Assembly (NCBI RefSeq): GCF_001436255.1
Contig: NZ_AZEI01000003.1
Coordinates: 50,219-114,218 of the forward strand
Length of the DNA stretch: 64,000 nucleotides
Direction: 5' to 3'
From: Lentilactobacillus rapi DSM 19907 = JCM 15042
GTDB lineage: Bacteria; Bacillota; Bacilli; Lactobacillales; Lactobacillaceae
The translations under genes were made by a program, and so were the position numbers. The notes beneath the pieces are model-generated. The model ran no database searches and was not told where the DNA came from. It worked only from the letters and a program-made list of their open reading frames with translations. Every line of letters starts with the position of its first letter. Position 1 is the stretch's first letter. Below, one piece after another: positions 51,108-59,743 of this stretch.

Positions 51108-51338
51108 ATGTCAAAAATTACTTTATATTCAAAAAACAACTGTATGCAGTGCAAAATGACTAAGCGTTACCTGACTGAACACAATGTTGACTTCGAAGAA
51201 CACAATATCAACGAACAACCACAATATGTCGACTACCTTAAAAAACGCGGCTTCATGGCCGTTCCCGTTGTCGATGTTGACGGCAAACAAGCATTCAGTG
51301 GGTTCCGACCAGATCAACTTCAATCAATCGCCGGATAA
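51108..51338 (+). CDS. nrdH: NrdH redoxin
   Basis: NrdH is a glutaredoxin-like protein that reduces class Ib ribonucleotide reductase. From the ATG at 51108 it has 76 residues with the active site CMQC near 12-15 and the cis-Pro loop FMAVPVV, ending GFRPDQLQSI. An ATG at 51099 is also possible; AAGGGG precedes both. nrdE and nrdF follow, but nrdI does not appear in the window. Confidence 0.93.
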   Translation: MSKITLYSKNNCMQCKMTKRYLTEHNVDFEEHNINEQPQYVDYLKKRGFMAVPVVDVDGKQAFSGFRPDQLQSIAG

Positions 51339-51381
51339 GAAGTCTTTATCCATTCTACCATATCCATTTAATCACTCACGG

Positions 51382-51411
51382 GCGAAACCACATTTGGTCT
51401 CGCTTATTTTA
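51382..51411 (+). terminator. Possible attenuator between nrdH and nrdE
   Basis: GCGA and ACCA pair with TGGT and TCGC around a short loop, followed by TTATTTTATT. It may lower expression of nrdEF relative to nrdH. Confidence 0.4.
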
Positions 51412-51442
51412 TTCGCAAATTTAAGAAAGCGTGGTTCAAACT

Positions 51443-53608
51443 ATGTCACTCCACAACTTAACTGACACATCCTATTTCGACTTAAATAACGAGATCAACA
51501 TCCCAGTTAACGGCCAAATTCCACTGCAAAAAGATCAAGAGGCCCTGCAAGCCTTTTTAGACAAAAACGTTGGCCCAAACTTGGTTAAATTTGACAGCCT
51601 CAAGGATCGTTTTGATTACTTGATTAGTCACAATTATTATGAAAAAGACTTTATCAGCCAGTATGACTTCAGCTTTATTGAAAAATTGTACGCCTACCTT
51701 AAGGAACAGGGCTTTCATTTTAAATCATTCATGGCGGCTTACAAGTTTTATGCCCAATATGCTTTGAAGACAAATGATAATGATTCATATCTGGAAACAT
51801 TTCTGGATCGGGTTGCAGTGAATGCCCTCTATTTCGCTGACGGCGATGAAAATTTGGCAATGAATTTAGCCGATGAAATTATTCATCAGCGATACCAGCC
51901 GGCGACCCCATCCTTCTTAAATGCTGGCCGGGAAAACCGGGGCGAATTTGTTTCGTGTTTCCTGATTCAAACAACCGACGATATGAACACAATCGGTCGA
52001 ACGATTAATTCTGCCTTACAATTGTCCAGAATTGGCGGCGGAGTTGGCATCAACCTTTCAAATTTACGAGCTGCCGGCGATCCCATCAAGCACATCGAAG
52101 GCGCCGCATCAGGCGTTGTTCCGGTTATGAAATTATTGGAAGACAGTTTCTCCTATTCTAACCAATTAGGTCAGCGCCAAGGGGCCGGAGTCGTTTATTT
52201 ATCAGTCTTTCACCCAGATATTATTTCGTTTTTGGGTGCTAAGAAAGAAAACGCGGACGAAAAAATTCGTTTGAAGACCCTATCACTTGGGGTGACGGTT
52301 CCAGATAAATTCTATGAGCTCATCAAGGCGGACGCCGACATGTATTTATTTAGCCCATACGACGTGGAACGTGAGTATGGTCAACCATTTTCATACGTTG
52401 ACATCACAAAAGAGTATGACAACATGGTTGCTAATGACAATATCAAGAAAACAAAGATTAAAGCGCGGGACCTTGAAACTGAAATCAGCAAGCTCCAACA
52501 AGAATCCGGCTACCCATATATCATCAATATTGATACAGCCAACCGGGTTAACCCGATTGATGGGACAATCGTCATGAGCAATCTCTGTTCTGAAATTTTA
52601 CAAGTTCAAACACCCTCAACCGTTGATAATGAGCAGCACTATATCAAACTGGGTAAAGACATTTCTTGTAATTTAGGTTCAACTAATATCAACAACATGA
52701 TGAACGCCAGTGACTTTGGGCATTCAATCGAGACCATGGTTCGGGCGTTAACCTATGTCACTGATCATTCCAACATCGACGTTGTCCCTTCCATTCAAAA
52801 GGGCAACCATGAATCTCACTCAATCGGTTTAGGCGCAATGGGGCTTCACAGTTTCTTTGCCAAGCATCATATGCACTACGGTTCTCCAGAATCAATTGAA
52901 TTCACCAGCACTTACTTTATGCTACTGAATTATTGGAGCTTGGTTGCCTCCAACAAAATTGCCAAAGAACGCGGCAAAACTTTTGACAACTTTGATAAGA
53001 GCAAATATGCTGACGGTAGCTATTTTGATAAATATTTTGCAAAATCTTTCGCCCCAACCTCTGACAAAGTAAAAGCATTGTTTGCCGATGATATGATCCC
53101 AACTAAAGAAGATTGGGAAGCCTTAAAGGAATCCGTCATGAAGTACGGCTTATATCATCAAAACCGTTTGGCAGTTGCCCCAAATGGTTCAATTTCATAT
53201 ATTAATGACACCACCGCGAGCCTACATCCCATTATTAACCGAATTGAGGAGCGGCAGGAATCTAAGATTGGCAAGATTTATTATCCAGCACCCTATCTCT
53301 CTAATGACACGATGCCCTACTACACCTCAGCTTATGATATGGATATGCGAAAAGTGATCGACATTTATGCCGCTGCTCAAGAACATATTGATCAGGGAAT
53401 GGCGTTGACGTTATTTATGCGTTCAACTATCCCAGCCGGCTTGTATGAATGGAAGGAAGGCCGAACAGACAAGATGACGACTCGTGATCTTAACATTCTT
53501 CGTAACTATGCCCACAAAAAAGGTGTAAAATCAATTTATTACATCCGAACGTTCACAGATGACCAGCAAGAAGTTGGTTCCAATCAATGTGAAAGTTGTG
53601 TTATCTAG
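51443..53608 (+). CDS. nrdE: Class Ib ribonucleoside-diphosphate reductase alpha subunit
   Basis: NrdE reduces ribonucleoside diphosphates with the radical from NrdF. The 721-residue protein has a short N-terminal region without an ATP-cone, as class Ib enzymes do, catalytic-site stretches GEFVSCFLIQ and MSNLCSEILQ, the finger-loop region, and the redox-active C-terminal pair CESC in NQCESCVI. The ATG at 51443 is preferred over the GTG at 51431; neither has a strong ribosome site. Confidence 0.95.
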   Translation: MSLHNLTDTSYFDLNNEINIPVNGQIPLQKDQEALQAFLDKNVGPNLVKFDSLKDRFDYLISHNYYEKDFISQYDFSFIEKLYAYLKEQGFHFKSFMAAYKFYAQYALKTNDNDSYLETFLDRVAVNALYFADGDENLAMNLADEIIHQRYQPATPSFLNAGRENRGEFVSCFLIQTTDDMNTIGRTINSALQLSRIGGGVGINLSNLRAAGDPIKHIEGAASGVVPVMKLLEDSFSYSNQLGQRQGAGVVYLSVFHPDIISFLGAKKENADEKIRLKTLSLGVTVPDKFYELIKADADMYLFSPYDVEREYGQPFSYVDITKEYDNMVANDNIKKTKIKARDLETEISKLQQESGYPYIINIDTANRVNPIDGTIVMSNLCSEILQVQTPSTVDNEQHYIKLGKDISCNLGSTNINNMMNASDFGHSIETMVRALTYVTDHSNIDVVPSIQKGNHESHSIGLGAMGLHSFFAKHHMHYGSPESIEFTSTYFMLLNYWSLVASNKIAKERGKTFDNFDKSKYADGSYFDKYFAKSFAPTSDKVKALFADDMIPTKEDWEALKESVMKYGLYHQNRLAVAPNGSISYINDTTASLHPIINRIEERQESKIGKIYYPAPYLSNDTMPYYTSAYDMDMRKVIDIYAAAQEHIDQGMALTLFMRSTIPAGLYEWKEGRTDKMTTRDLNILRNYAHKKGVKSIYYIRTFTDDQQEVGSNQCESCVI

Positions 53609-53617
53609 GGGGAAATT

Positions 53618-54574
53618 ATGACTGAAAATTATAAAGCAATTAACTGGAACGCCATCGATGATCAAATCGACAAAGCAACTTGGGAAAAGCTGACCGAACA
53701 ATTTTGGCTGGATACTCGAATTCCGCTATCCAATGATTTGTCTGACTGGCGAACATTAGATGAAGATCACCAATGGGTCGTTGGTCACGTTTTTGGCGGC
53801 CTGACGCTGCTGGATACGCTTCAATCTCAAGAAGGCATGGCATCTTTGCGAAAAGACGTCCAAACTCAGCATGAAACGGCCGTATTGAATAACATTCAAT
53901 TCATGGAATCAGTTCATGCCAAGAGTTATTCATCAATTTTTTCAACATTGAACACGCCTGAACAAATTGATGAAATCTTCGACTGGAGTGATACTGAAGA
54001 ATTTCTCCAGAATAAGGCACTCAAGATCCATGGCATTTACGTCAGCGAACCGGATCCACTTAAGAAGAAGATTGCCAGCGTCTTCCTAGAAACTTTCCTC
54101 TTCTATTCTGGTTTCTACACCCCACTCTGGTATCTTGGTCATAACAAGATTCCTAACGTTGCCGAAATCATCAAATTGATTTTACGGGACGAGTCTGTTC
54201 ATGGAACCTACATTGGCTACAAGTTCCAAATTGGCTACAACCAATTGCCAAAGGACAAGCAGGAAGATTTGAAGAATTGGTTATATGATTTACTTTACAA
54301 GCTCTATGCCAACGAAGAGAAATACACGCACTTATTGTACGACCAGATCGGTTGGACTGAGGACGTGCTAACCTTTATCCGTTATAACGCTAACAAAGCC
54401 TTAATGAACTTGGGCCAAGATCCACTCTTCCCTGACACTGCTGAGGATGTGAATCCAATCGTGATGAACGGGATTTCAACTTCGACAGCGAACCACGATT
54501 TCTTCTCGCAAGTTGGAAATGGTTACCTGCTTGGAAACGTAGAATCAATGAATGATAGCGACTACGATATTTAA
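53618..54574 (+). CDS. nrdF: Class Ib ribonucleoside-diphosphate reductase beta subunit
   Basis: NrdF holds the dimetal-tyrosyl radical cofactor. The 318-residue protein has the metal-ligand helices with ENIQFMESVHAKSYSSI-type sequence (NNIQFMESVHAKSYSSIF) and LRDESVHGTYIGYKFQ, and the radical-site region between them. GGGGG precedes the ATG, 9 bp after nrdE. In many species this needs the flavodoxin NrdI, which must be encoded elsewhere. Confidence 0.96.
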   Translation: MTENYKAINWNAIDDQIDKATWEKLTEQFWLDTRIPLSNDLSDWRTLDEDHQWVVGHVFGGLTLLDTLQSQEGMASLRKDVQTQHETAVLNNIQFMESVHAKSYSSIFSTLNTPEQIDEIFDWSDTEEFLQNKALKIHGIYVSEPDPLKKKIASVFLETFLFYSGFYTPLWYLGHNKIPNVAEIIKLILRDESVHGTYIGYKFQIGYNQLPKDKQEDLKNWLYDLLYKLYANEEKYTHLLYDQIGWTEDVLTFIRYNANKALMNLGQDPLFPDTAEDVNPIVMNGISTSTANHDFFSQVGNGYLLGNVESMNDSDYDI

Positions 54575-54599
54575 CAAGGGTAATATTAAACCATCGTTA

Positions 54600-54657
54600 G
54601 AAATAGGAGGCTTCAAAATCAAGCAGCATGCTGCTTGATCTTGAAGCCTCCTATTTC
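54600..54657. terminator. Long bidirectional terminator between nrdF and the dehydrogenase gene
   Basis: A 58-bp palindrome pairs GAAATAGGAGGCTTCAA and ATCAAGCAGC with their complements, with a single A/C mismatch and almost no loop. It separates two convergent genes. Confidence 0.75.
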
Positions 54658-54697
54658 TTGCTTGATTGGTCTTAAATCTTTCCACCGTGTCTACTAG

Positions 54698-55684
54698 TTA
54701 CTTCACAATATCGGCAACCGTCTCACCCGCGTAAAGATCTTTTAAATTATTCATTGAAATATTTACCATATTCATGACAGAGCGAGTCGTATGGAATGCA
54801 GAATGTGGCGTGATGAGAACATTGGGCATCATCGATAATTTGATAACGTCAGCGTTATTCACCTGCTTAGTGGAACGAGAATCTTGCAGGTCAGCCGATT
54901 CATTCTCAATGGTATCAATTCCTGCACCGGCTATTTCACCACTTTGCAGCGCATAAATCAAATCATTGGTATCAACAATTGATCCACGGGCCGTATTAAT
55001 CAGCAAGGCCGTATCTTTCATTGCTTCAAAAGTTTCATGATTAAATTCATGGTAATTATCTTTGGTTGCCGGCATGTGAATGCTAATAATATCACTTTGG
55101 GCAACCAGCTCCTGTAAATTATTTGTATAATGAAATTTATTTTTTACTGGATACTTGTCATAGGCAATAACTTTTGCACCAAGGCCTTCAAATAATTGAA
55201 TAGCATGCCGGCCAATTCGACCAGTGCCGACAATTCCGACGGTTTGTTCACTCATGAGCCGACCCATAAAATCTGGTGAAAAATGAAATTGCTGTTTCTG
55301 GCGTAACTGCTGTTGCATATAACCCACTTTTCGTGATAAGTAAAGGGCCATCGTCACCGCAAACTCAGCGATACTTTCCGGGCTATATGCTGGTACGTTG
55401 GTGACAGTCACCCCATTATCGGCTGCAGCTTGTAAGTCGACATTGTCAGTTCCAACATTTCGCAATGACAGATATCTGATCCCCAACTTTTTGAAATCCT
55501 CGAATAAGGATCGGGAATAGTCGATTGTTTGCAAGCCCGAGATGCCATCGAATCCACGGGCTTCTTCAATGGTTTCCTGCGTTAAAGTCGTCGTAGTATA
55601 ACTCACTTCGGTTTGATTATCTTTCCCCCATTTCTCGATAAACGGGATTTCGTCGTCCCTGACGTTATACGCAATAAATTTCAT
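54698..55684 (-). CDS. D-2-hydroxyacid dehydrogenase, probably D-lactate dehydrogenase
   Basis: The 328-residue protein reduces a 2-oxo acid to the D-2-hydroxy acid with NADH. It has the substrate-domain SLRNVGTDNVDL near 73-84, nucleotide fold GTGRIGRHAIQLF near 150-162, the catalytic Arg in NTARGSIVD, the Glu in IDTIENES and the catalytic His in ITPHSAFH. Lactobacilli carry several related enzymes, so D-2-hydroxyisocaproate dehydrogenase is an alternative. AGGAGG precedes the ATG. Confidence 0.88.
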   Translation of the reverse strand: MKFIAYNVRDDEIPFIEKWGKDNQTEVSYTTTTLTQETIEEARGFDGISGLQTIDYSRSLFEDFKKLGIRYLSLRNVGTDNVDLQAAADNGVTVTNVPAYSPESIAEFAVTMALYLSRKVGYMQQQLRQKQQFHFSPDFMGRLMSEQTVGIVGTGRIGRHAIQLFEGLGAKVIAYDKYPVKNKFHYTNNLQELVAQSDIISIHMPATKDNYHEFNHETFEAMKDTALLINTARGSIVDTNDLIYALQSGEIAGAGIDTIENESADLQDSRSTKQVNNADVIKLSMMPNVLITPHSAFHTTRSVMNMVNISMNNLKDLYAGETVADIVK

Positions 55685-55710
55685 GATGCTCCTCCTAAAC
55701 GAACAGAAAT

Positions 55711-55724
55711 ATGAAACGATTACA
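55711..55724 (-). promoter_or_regulatory. Weak cre-like site upstream of the dehydrogenase gene
   Basis: TGTAATCGTTTCAT on the minus strand agrees with the cre consensus at 12 of 14 positions. It lies about 27 bp before the start codon, so CcpA repression is possible. Confidence 0.3.
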
Positions 55725-55737
55725 TTAATTTTACCAC

Positions 55738-55797
55738 AAAAAAAGGAAGGGTTCCCCAGCCACCCATTTGAGTGTATCTGGCTGGAGTCCTTCCGCT
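55738..55797 (-). terminator. Terminator of the gal operon
   Basis: GGAAGG and CCAGCC pair with GGCTGG and CCTTCC, and the stem is followed by TTTTTTT on the minus strand just after galT. Confidence 0.85.
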
Positions 55798-55802
55798 GTT
55801 AG

Positions 55803-57269
55803 TTATTTAATCGCCTTTACAAACCGGTCAAAGGCGGCTTGACCTTTATCATTCCATTTATACACACCAGCATCTTCGAGAACTCTGGCGAATACCAGAC
55901 CAACTTCTTTATTCACTAACTCCTCAGTATTTTTCTGAGTGAAGTGATCCTTTTGCTTCAATTGATCCGCCCAAGGTTTATGATAATCTGCAATCTGATT
56001 ATCTTCACCCAAAACGTACTTTTCGACTTCCTTCATCTCAGTTTTTAGCCGGGCAGGCAAGATTGCCCTGCCCATCACTTCAATGAGACCAATGTTTTCC
56101 TTCTTGATGTGTTGAACATCCTTGTGGGGATGAAAAATGCCATCTGGATACTCATCAGAAGTCTGGTTATCCCGAAGAACGATATTCATTTCAAATTGAT
56201 CACCGTTCATTCGGGCAATTGGCGTAACTGTGTGATGCCGGGTGCCGTTGGTGTAGGCGCGAATATCCACAGATTCGTCGGAATAATTCTTCCAAGTTTC
56301 TGCAATTCGAGTAGCGGCGTCGACAACCTTATCAGCATCCTGACTCATCAACCGGATAGTTGCCATTGGCCATTTGACAATGCCGGCTTCCAAACCATCA
56401 ATTCCCAAATCAATTGCGCGATCGATGGTGGCCTTCATCATTGGGAAGGTGTGCCGCCCTCCCTGATAATGATCTTGAGCCAGTAATGAGCCGCCAACAA
56501 TCGGCAAATCGGCATTACTACCAACAAAGTAATGTGGTAGCTGCTTGAGAATATCGGTTAAATTAACAAACGTGCGTTGATTAATCGACATTGGCACATG
56601 TTTCTGATTTAAGAAGATGGCGTGTTCGCCAAAATAAGCATATGGCGAATACTGAAATCCCCATGGTTCCCCATTGATCATCATTCGGATCACTCGGTGA
56701 TTGCTGCGAGCCGGATAACCCAAACGTCCAAGATACCCCTCGTTTTCGATAGCTAACGGGCCAACCGGATAACTGGTCGACTTTTTACGGCCAGCTGCCG
56801 CGATTGCCTTGGGATCCTTTTCAGGTTTAGAAAGATTGATGGTAATTTCCAGGTCACCGTATTCAGTTTCAGTGGTGTACGAAATATTTTTGGCAATTGC
56901 CCGTGTCTTAATATAATCGTTACTCTGGCTTAAATGGTAAAAGTAATCGGTGGCTTTTTCAGGAGATTCCTGATATTTTGTCCAAAAAATGTCATTCAAT
57001 TTTGAGGGAATCGGGGTTAACAAATCCATTAATTGATCTTCCAGTATCTCCCGATTCGTAATCGAATCCTCGATTTTGCCGTGAGTCACAGCTAGGTTAA
57101 CCAACTCATTAGCCAAATCAACAGCAGAGTCTTCATCAGTTGGCGAACCAAAGCCATCTCCGATCAACCGAAAGACCAAATTGGTGACATAGATCCGGTC
57201 AACGTTTGTAAAAGGAGAATCCGATTTGATAATTAAATCAACGAACTTTTCAACAACTGTTCGGCTCAT
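55803..57269 (-). CDS. galT: UDP-glucose-hexose-1-phosphate uridylyltransferase (class II)
   Basis: GalT exchanges UMP between UDP-glucose and galactose-1-phosphate in the Leloir pathway. The 488-residue protein belongs to the longer Bacillota-type class, with FHPHKDVQHIKKENIGLIEV near 355-374 and MINGEPWGFQYSPYAY. The ATG at 57269 has AAGGAAAT upstream; the longer frame overlaps the galE 3' end. It is the last gene of the galKET operon. Confidence 0.95.
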   Translation of the reverse strand: MSRTVVEKFVDLIIKSDSPFTNVDRIYVTNLVFRLIGDGFGSPTDEDSAVDLANELVNLAVTHGKIEDSITNREILEDQLMDLLTPIPSKLNDIFWTKYQESPEKATDYFYHLSQSNDYIKTRAIAKNISYTTETEYGDLEITINLSKPEKDPKAIAAAGRKKSTSYPVGPLAIENEGYLGRLGYPARSNHRVIRMMINGEPWGFQYSPYAYFGEHAIFLNQKHVPMSINQRTFVNLTDILKQLPHYFVGSNADLPIVGGSLLAQDHYQGGRHTFPMMKATIDRAIDLGIDGLEAGIVKWPMATIRLMSQDADKVVDAATRIAETWKNYSDESVDIRAYTNGTRHHTVTPIARMNGDQFEMNIVLRDNQTSDEYPDGIFHPHKDVQHIKKENIGLIEVMGRAILPARLKTEMKEVEKYVLGEDNQIADYHKPWADQLKQKDHFTQKNTEELVNKEVGLVFARVLEDAGVYKWNDKGQAAFDRFVKAIK

Positions 57270-57270
57270 A

Positions 57271-58272
57271 CTAATTTCCTTTCCGGTCATCATAACCCTT
57301 TGGGTGGGTCTGCTTCCAATTCCAAGCAGTCTTGATAATCTCATGAACATCATCAAACTGTGGCTTCCAGCCAAGAACCTTGCGGGCTTTATCACTAGCG
57401 GCAATTAACGTGCTTGGATCACCAGCACGCCGAGGGCCCATTTTAGCTGGAATTGGCTTCCCAGTCACTTCTCTGGCGGCATCCAACATCTGCTTGTTGG
57501 AGAAACCAGTTGAAGATCCCAAATTAAAGGCATCGGAATCATGACCAGCTTGCAGATACTTGAGGGCAAGAATGTGGGCATCTGCCAAATCGACAACGTG
57601 GACATAATCTCGGACATTGGTACCATCTGGGGTGTCATAGTCATCCCCAAAAATCGTTAATTCATCACGTTCGCCTGAAGCAACTTGAAGAATAATTGGA
57701 ACCAAATGCGTTTCTGGATGGTGATCCTCACCAATTGACCCATCAGCCTTGGCACCAGCAACGTTGAAGTAACGAAGAGCAACAAACTTAATGCCATAAG
57801 CAACGTCGCTCCAGTGCATAATCTTCTCCATGGCTAGTTTACTTTCCCCATAGGGGTTAGTTGGCACTTGCGGATCAGTTTCCTTAATTGGAATTTGTTT
57901 TGGTTCGCCATAAGTGGCTGCAGTTGATGAGAAAACAATCTTCTTCACGTCATGTTCATGCATCACTTCAAGCAAACTAATCATGCCACCGGTATTGTTG
58001 TCAAAATACTTCAAAGGTTTAGCCATTGATTCTGGAACAACCGAAAAGGCTGCAAAATGAATGACCCCTTCAATGTTCTCTTTATCAAAGACGCCGCTCA
58101 AAAATTGCTTGTCACGAACGTCGCCTTCATAAAAACGGGCTTTCGGATTAACCGCTGCTCTATGGCCAGTAACCAAATTGTCAACAACAGCGACGTCATA
58201 CCCATTTGCGATCAATCGATCAACGGTATGGGAACCAATGTAGCCAGCACCACCTAATACTAAAATTGCCAT
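57271..58272 (-). CDS. galE: UDP-glucose 4-epimerase
   Basis: GalE interconverts UDP-galactose and UDP-glucose. The 333-residue protein has the NAD fold [15 protein letters not shown] at 4-18 and the catalytic [11 protein letters not shown]...[11 protein letters not shown] (Ser-Tyr-Lys). The ATG at 58272 has AGGAGG upstream. It lies 26 bp after galK and 1 bp before the galT start. Confidence 0.96.
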   Translation of the reverse strand: MAILVLGGAGYIGSHTVDRLIANGYDVAVVDNLVTGHRAAVNPKARFYEGDVRDKQFLSGVFDKENIEGVIHFAAFSVVPESMAKPLKYFDNNTGGMISLLEVMHEHDVKKIVFSSTAATYGEPKQIPIKETDPQVPTNPYGESKLAMEKIMHWSDVAYGIKFVALRYFNVAGAKADGSIGEDHHPETHLVPIILQVASGERDELTIFGDDYDTPDGTNVRDYVHVVDLADAHILALKYLQAGHDSDAFNLGSSTGFSNKQMLDAAREVTGKPIPAKMGPRRAGDPSTLIAASDKARKVLGWKPQFDDVHEIIKTAWNWKQTHPKGYDDRKGN

Positions 58273-58298
58273 CTTAATATCCTCCTTCAACTTAAAAA

Positions 58299-59465
58299 CT
58301 ATTTAATTTCTCTGGGACCATCAGAAATTTCTGCGATATAGAATTCTGCTGGACGACCAACTTCTTGCTCGTAGACTTTACCGACGTTTTCCTTGAAAGC
58401 AGCCACCTTGTCGCGTTCCACAATGGCGATTGCACAGCCACCAAAGCCGGCACCGGTCATTCGGGCACCAATCACCCCAGGCTGTTTCCAGGCGGTCTCA
58501 GCCAGTGTATCCAATTCCTTACCAGTTACTTCAAAATCGTAATGTAACGAAACATGAGAAGCATTAATCAATTTGCCAAATTGTTGGAGATCATTGTCTA
58601 CCAACGCTTTTTTGGCCTGCAAAGTACGTTGATTCTCAAATACCGCGTGACGAGCGCGTCGAATGAGAACGTCATCGTTAATCAGATAACTATTTTCATC
58701 GAATTCAGTTTCGGTAAGGTCACCCAAACTATGAATATCAAGTTTAGTCTGTAATCGTTTCAAGGCTTCCTCACATTGGGCTCGGCGTTCATTATACTTG
58801 GAATCCTGTAATTGACGGTGCTTCTTAGTGTTCATAATGACGATCACGTTATGCCCCAACTTAACCGGGACATATTCATAATCTAAAGTGTTGGTATCGA
58901 GGAGGACCGCTTGATCCTTTTTCCCCATCCCAATCGCAAATTGATCCATAATTCCAGAATTAACGCCAATGAAATTATTTTCAACTAATTTACCATATTT
59001 GACAAGGTCCAGCTCTTTGATGTTAAGTGAAAAGACATCGTTAATAATCTCGCCAGTCAACAATTCAATAGCCGCTGAAGAAGACAAACCAGCTGCGTCA
59101 GGCAGATTACCGTTAATTGCCAGATCAAACCCATGGGTAATCTGGTGACCTTGGTTAATAATTTCTGCCATCATGCCTTTGGGATAATTAGCCCAGCCAT
59201 TGGCTTTATTGTAAGTTAAATCTGCCAGTGAAAATTCGACAATCCCTTGGTCAGGGACGTTGGCCGAGTACATCCGAACCTGATCATCGTCACGTTCCCC
59301 ATAAGCTGCATATATACCCATGCTAATTGCACAAGGGAAAACGTGGCCGCCATTGAAGTCCGTATACTCACCAATTAAATTGATCCGTCCAGGTGAAAAG
59401 AATACCCGACTAGCGTCATAACCAAATTTTTGTTTAAATTCAGTTTGTACATCTTCAGAAATCAT
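58299..59465 (-). CDS. galK: Galactokinase
   Basis: GalK phosphorylates galactose at C1, the first Leloir step. The 388-residue protein has the galactokinase signature [15 protein letters not shown] near 26-40, the GHMP ATP loop [13 protein letters not shown] near 118-130 and [12 protein letters not shown] near 345-356. AGAGGG precedes the ATG. It is the first gene of the operon, directly behind a divergent regulated promoter region. Confidence 0.96.
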   Translation of the reverse strand: MISEDVQTEFKQKFGYDASRVFFSPGRINLIGEYTDFNGGHVFPCAISMGIYAAYGERDDDQVRMYSANVPDQGIVEFSLADLTYNKANGWANYPKGMMAEIINQGHQITHGFDLAINGNLPDAAGLSSSAAIELLTGEIINDVFSLNIKELDLVKYGKLVENNFIGVNSGIMDQFAIGMGKKDQAVLLDTNTLDYEYVPVKLGHNVIVIMNTKKHRQLQDSKYNERRAQCEEALKRLQTKLDIHSLGDLTETEFDENSYLINDDVLIRRARHAVFENQRTLQAKKALVDNDLQQFGKLINASHVSLHYDFEVTGKELDTLAETAWKQPGVIGARMTGAGFGGCAIAIVERDKVAAFKENVGKVYEQEVGRPAEFYIAEISDGPREIK

Positions 59466-59489
59466 AGTTTCATCCCTCTACATAATTTT

Positions 59490-59502
59490 AGTAAACTTTA
59501 CT
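59490..59502 (-). promoter_or_regulatory. Operator palindrome at the galK transcription start
   Basis: AGTAAACTTTACT is a perfect palindrome around one central base. It lies directly downstream of the galK -10 and matches copies on the symporter side. A GalR or other LacI/GalR-type repressor site is likely; the regulator is not in the window. Confidence 0.6.
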
Positions 59503-59509
59503 CAAATAG

Positions 59510-59538
59510 AATTTACCTCATTTTTGAAGCGTTGTCAA
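59510..59538 (-). promoter_or_regulatory. Promoter of galKET
   Basis: TTGACA at 59538-59533 and TAAATT at 59515-59510 are separated by 17 bases on the minus strand, a near-consensus sigma-A promoter. A weak cre-like TGACAACGCTTCAA overlaps its -35 and spacer. Confidence 0.75.
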
Positions 59539-59643
59539 CTATCATTAATTGATTCAAAGCTCCCATTCCATCAGTTCTTCAGCTTTATTAGCAGTGATCC
59601 ACCACAATTTCTTAAAAATTCTAAACGATTCATCGCCTCCTAA

Positions 59644-59657
59644 TGAAAGCGCTTGAC
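59644..59657 (+). promoter_or_regulatory. cre site overlapping the symporter promoter
   Basis: TGAAAGCGCTTGAC has the palindromic AAGCGCTT core of CcpA sites and differs from consensus only near its 3' end. It overlaps the -35 element (TTGACC). Confidence 0.65.
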
Positions 59658-59681
59658 CAAATCAATGCTGATTTGTATACT
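59653..59681 (+). promoter_or_regulatory. Promoter of the sugar symporter gene
   Basis: TTGACC and TATACT are spaced by 17 bases. Transcription should begin near 59688, inside the operator array. Confidence 0.75.
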
Positions 59682-59686
59682 AATGT

Positions 59687-59709
59687 AGTAAAGTTCAGTA
59701 AATTTTACA
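59687..59709 (+). promoter_or_regulatory. Tandem operator at the symporter transcription start
   Basis: AGTAAAGTTCAGT (59687-59699) and AGTAAATTTTACA (59697-59709) overlap by three bases. The second shares 11 of 13 bases with the galK-side operator, and both arrays begin within a few bases of the predicted transcription start. Confidence 0.58.
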
Positions 59710-59743
59710 ATGAGAAAGATTATTAATTAGGGGATGTTTTTAG

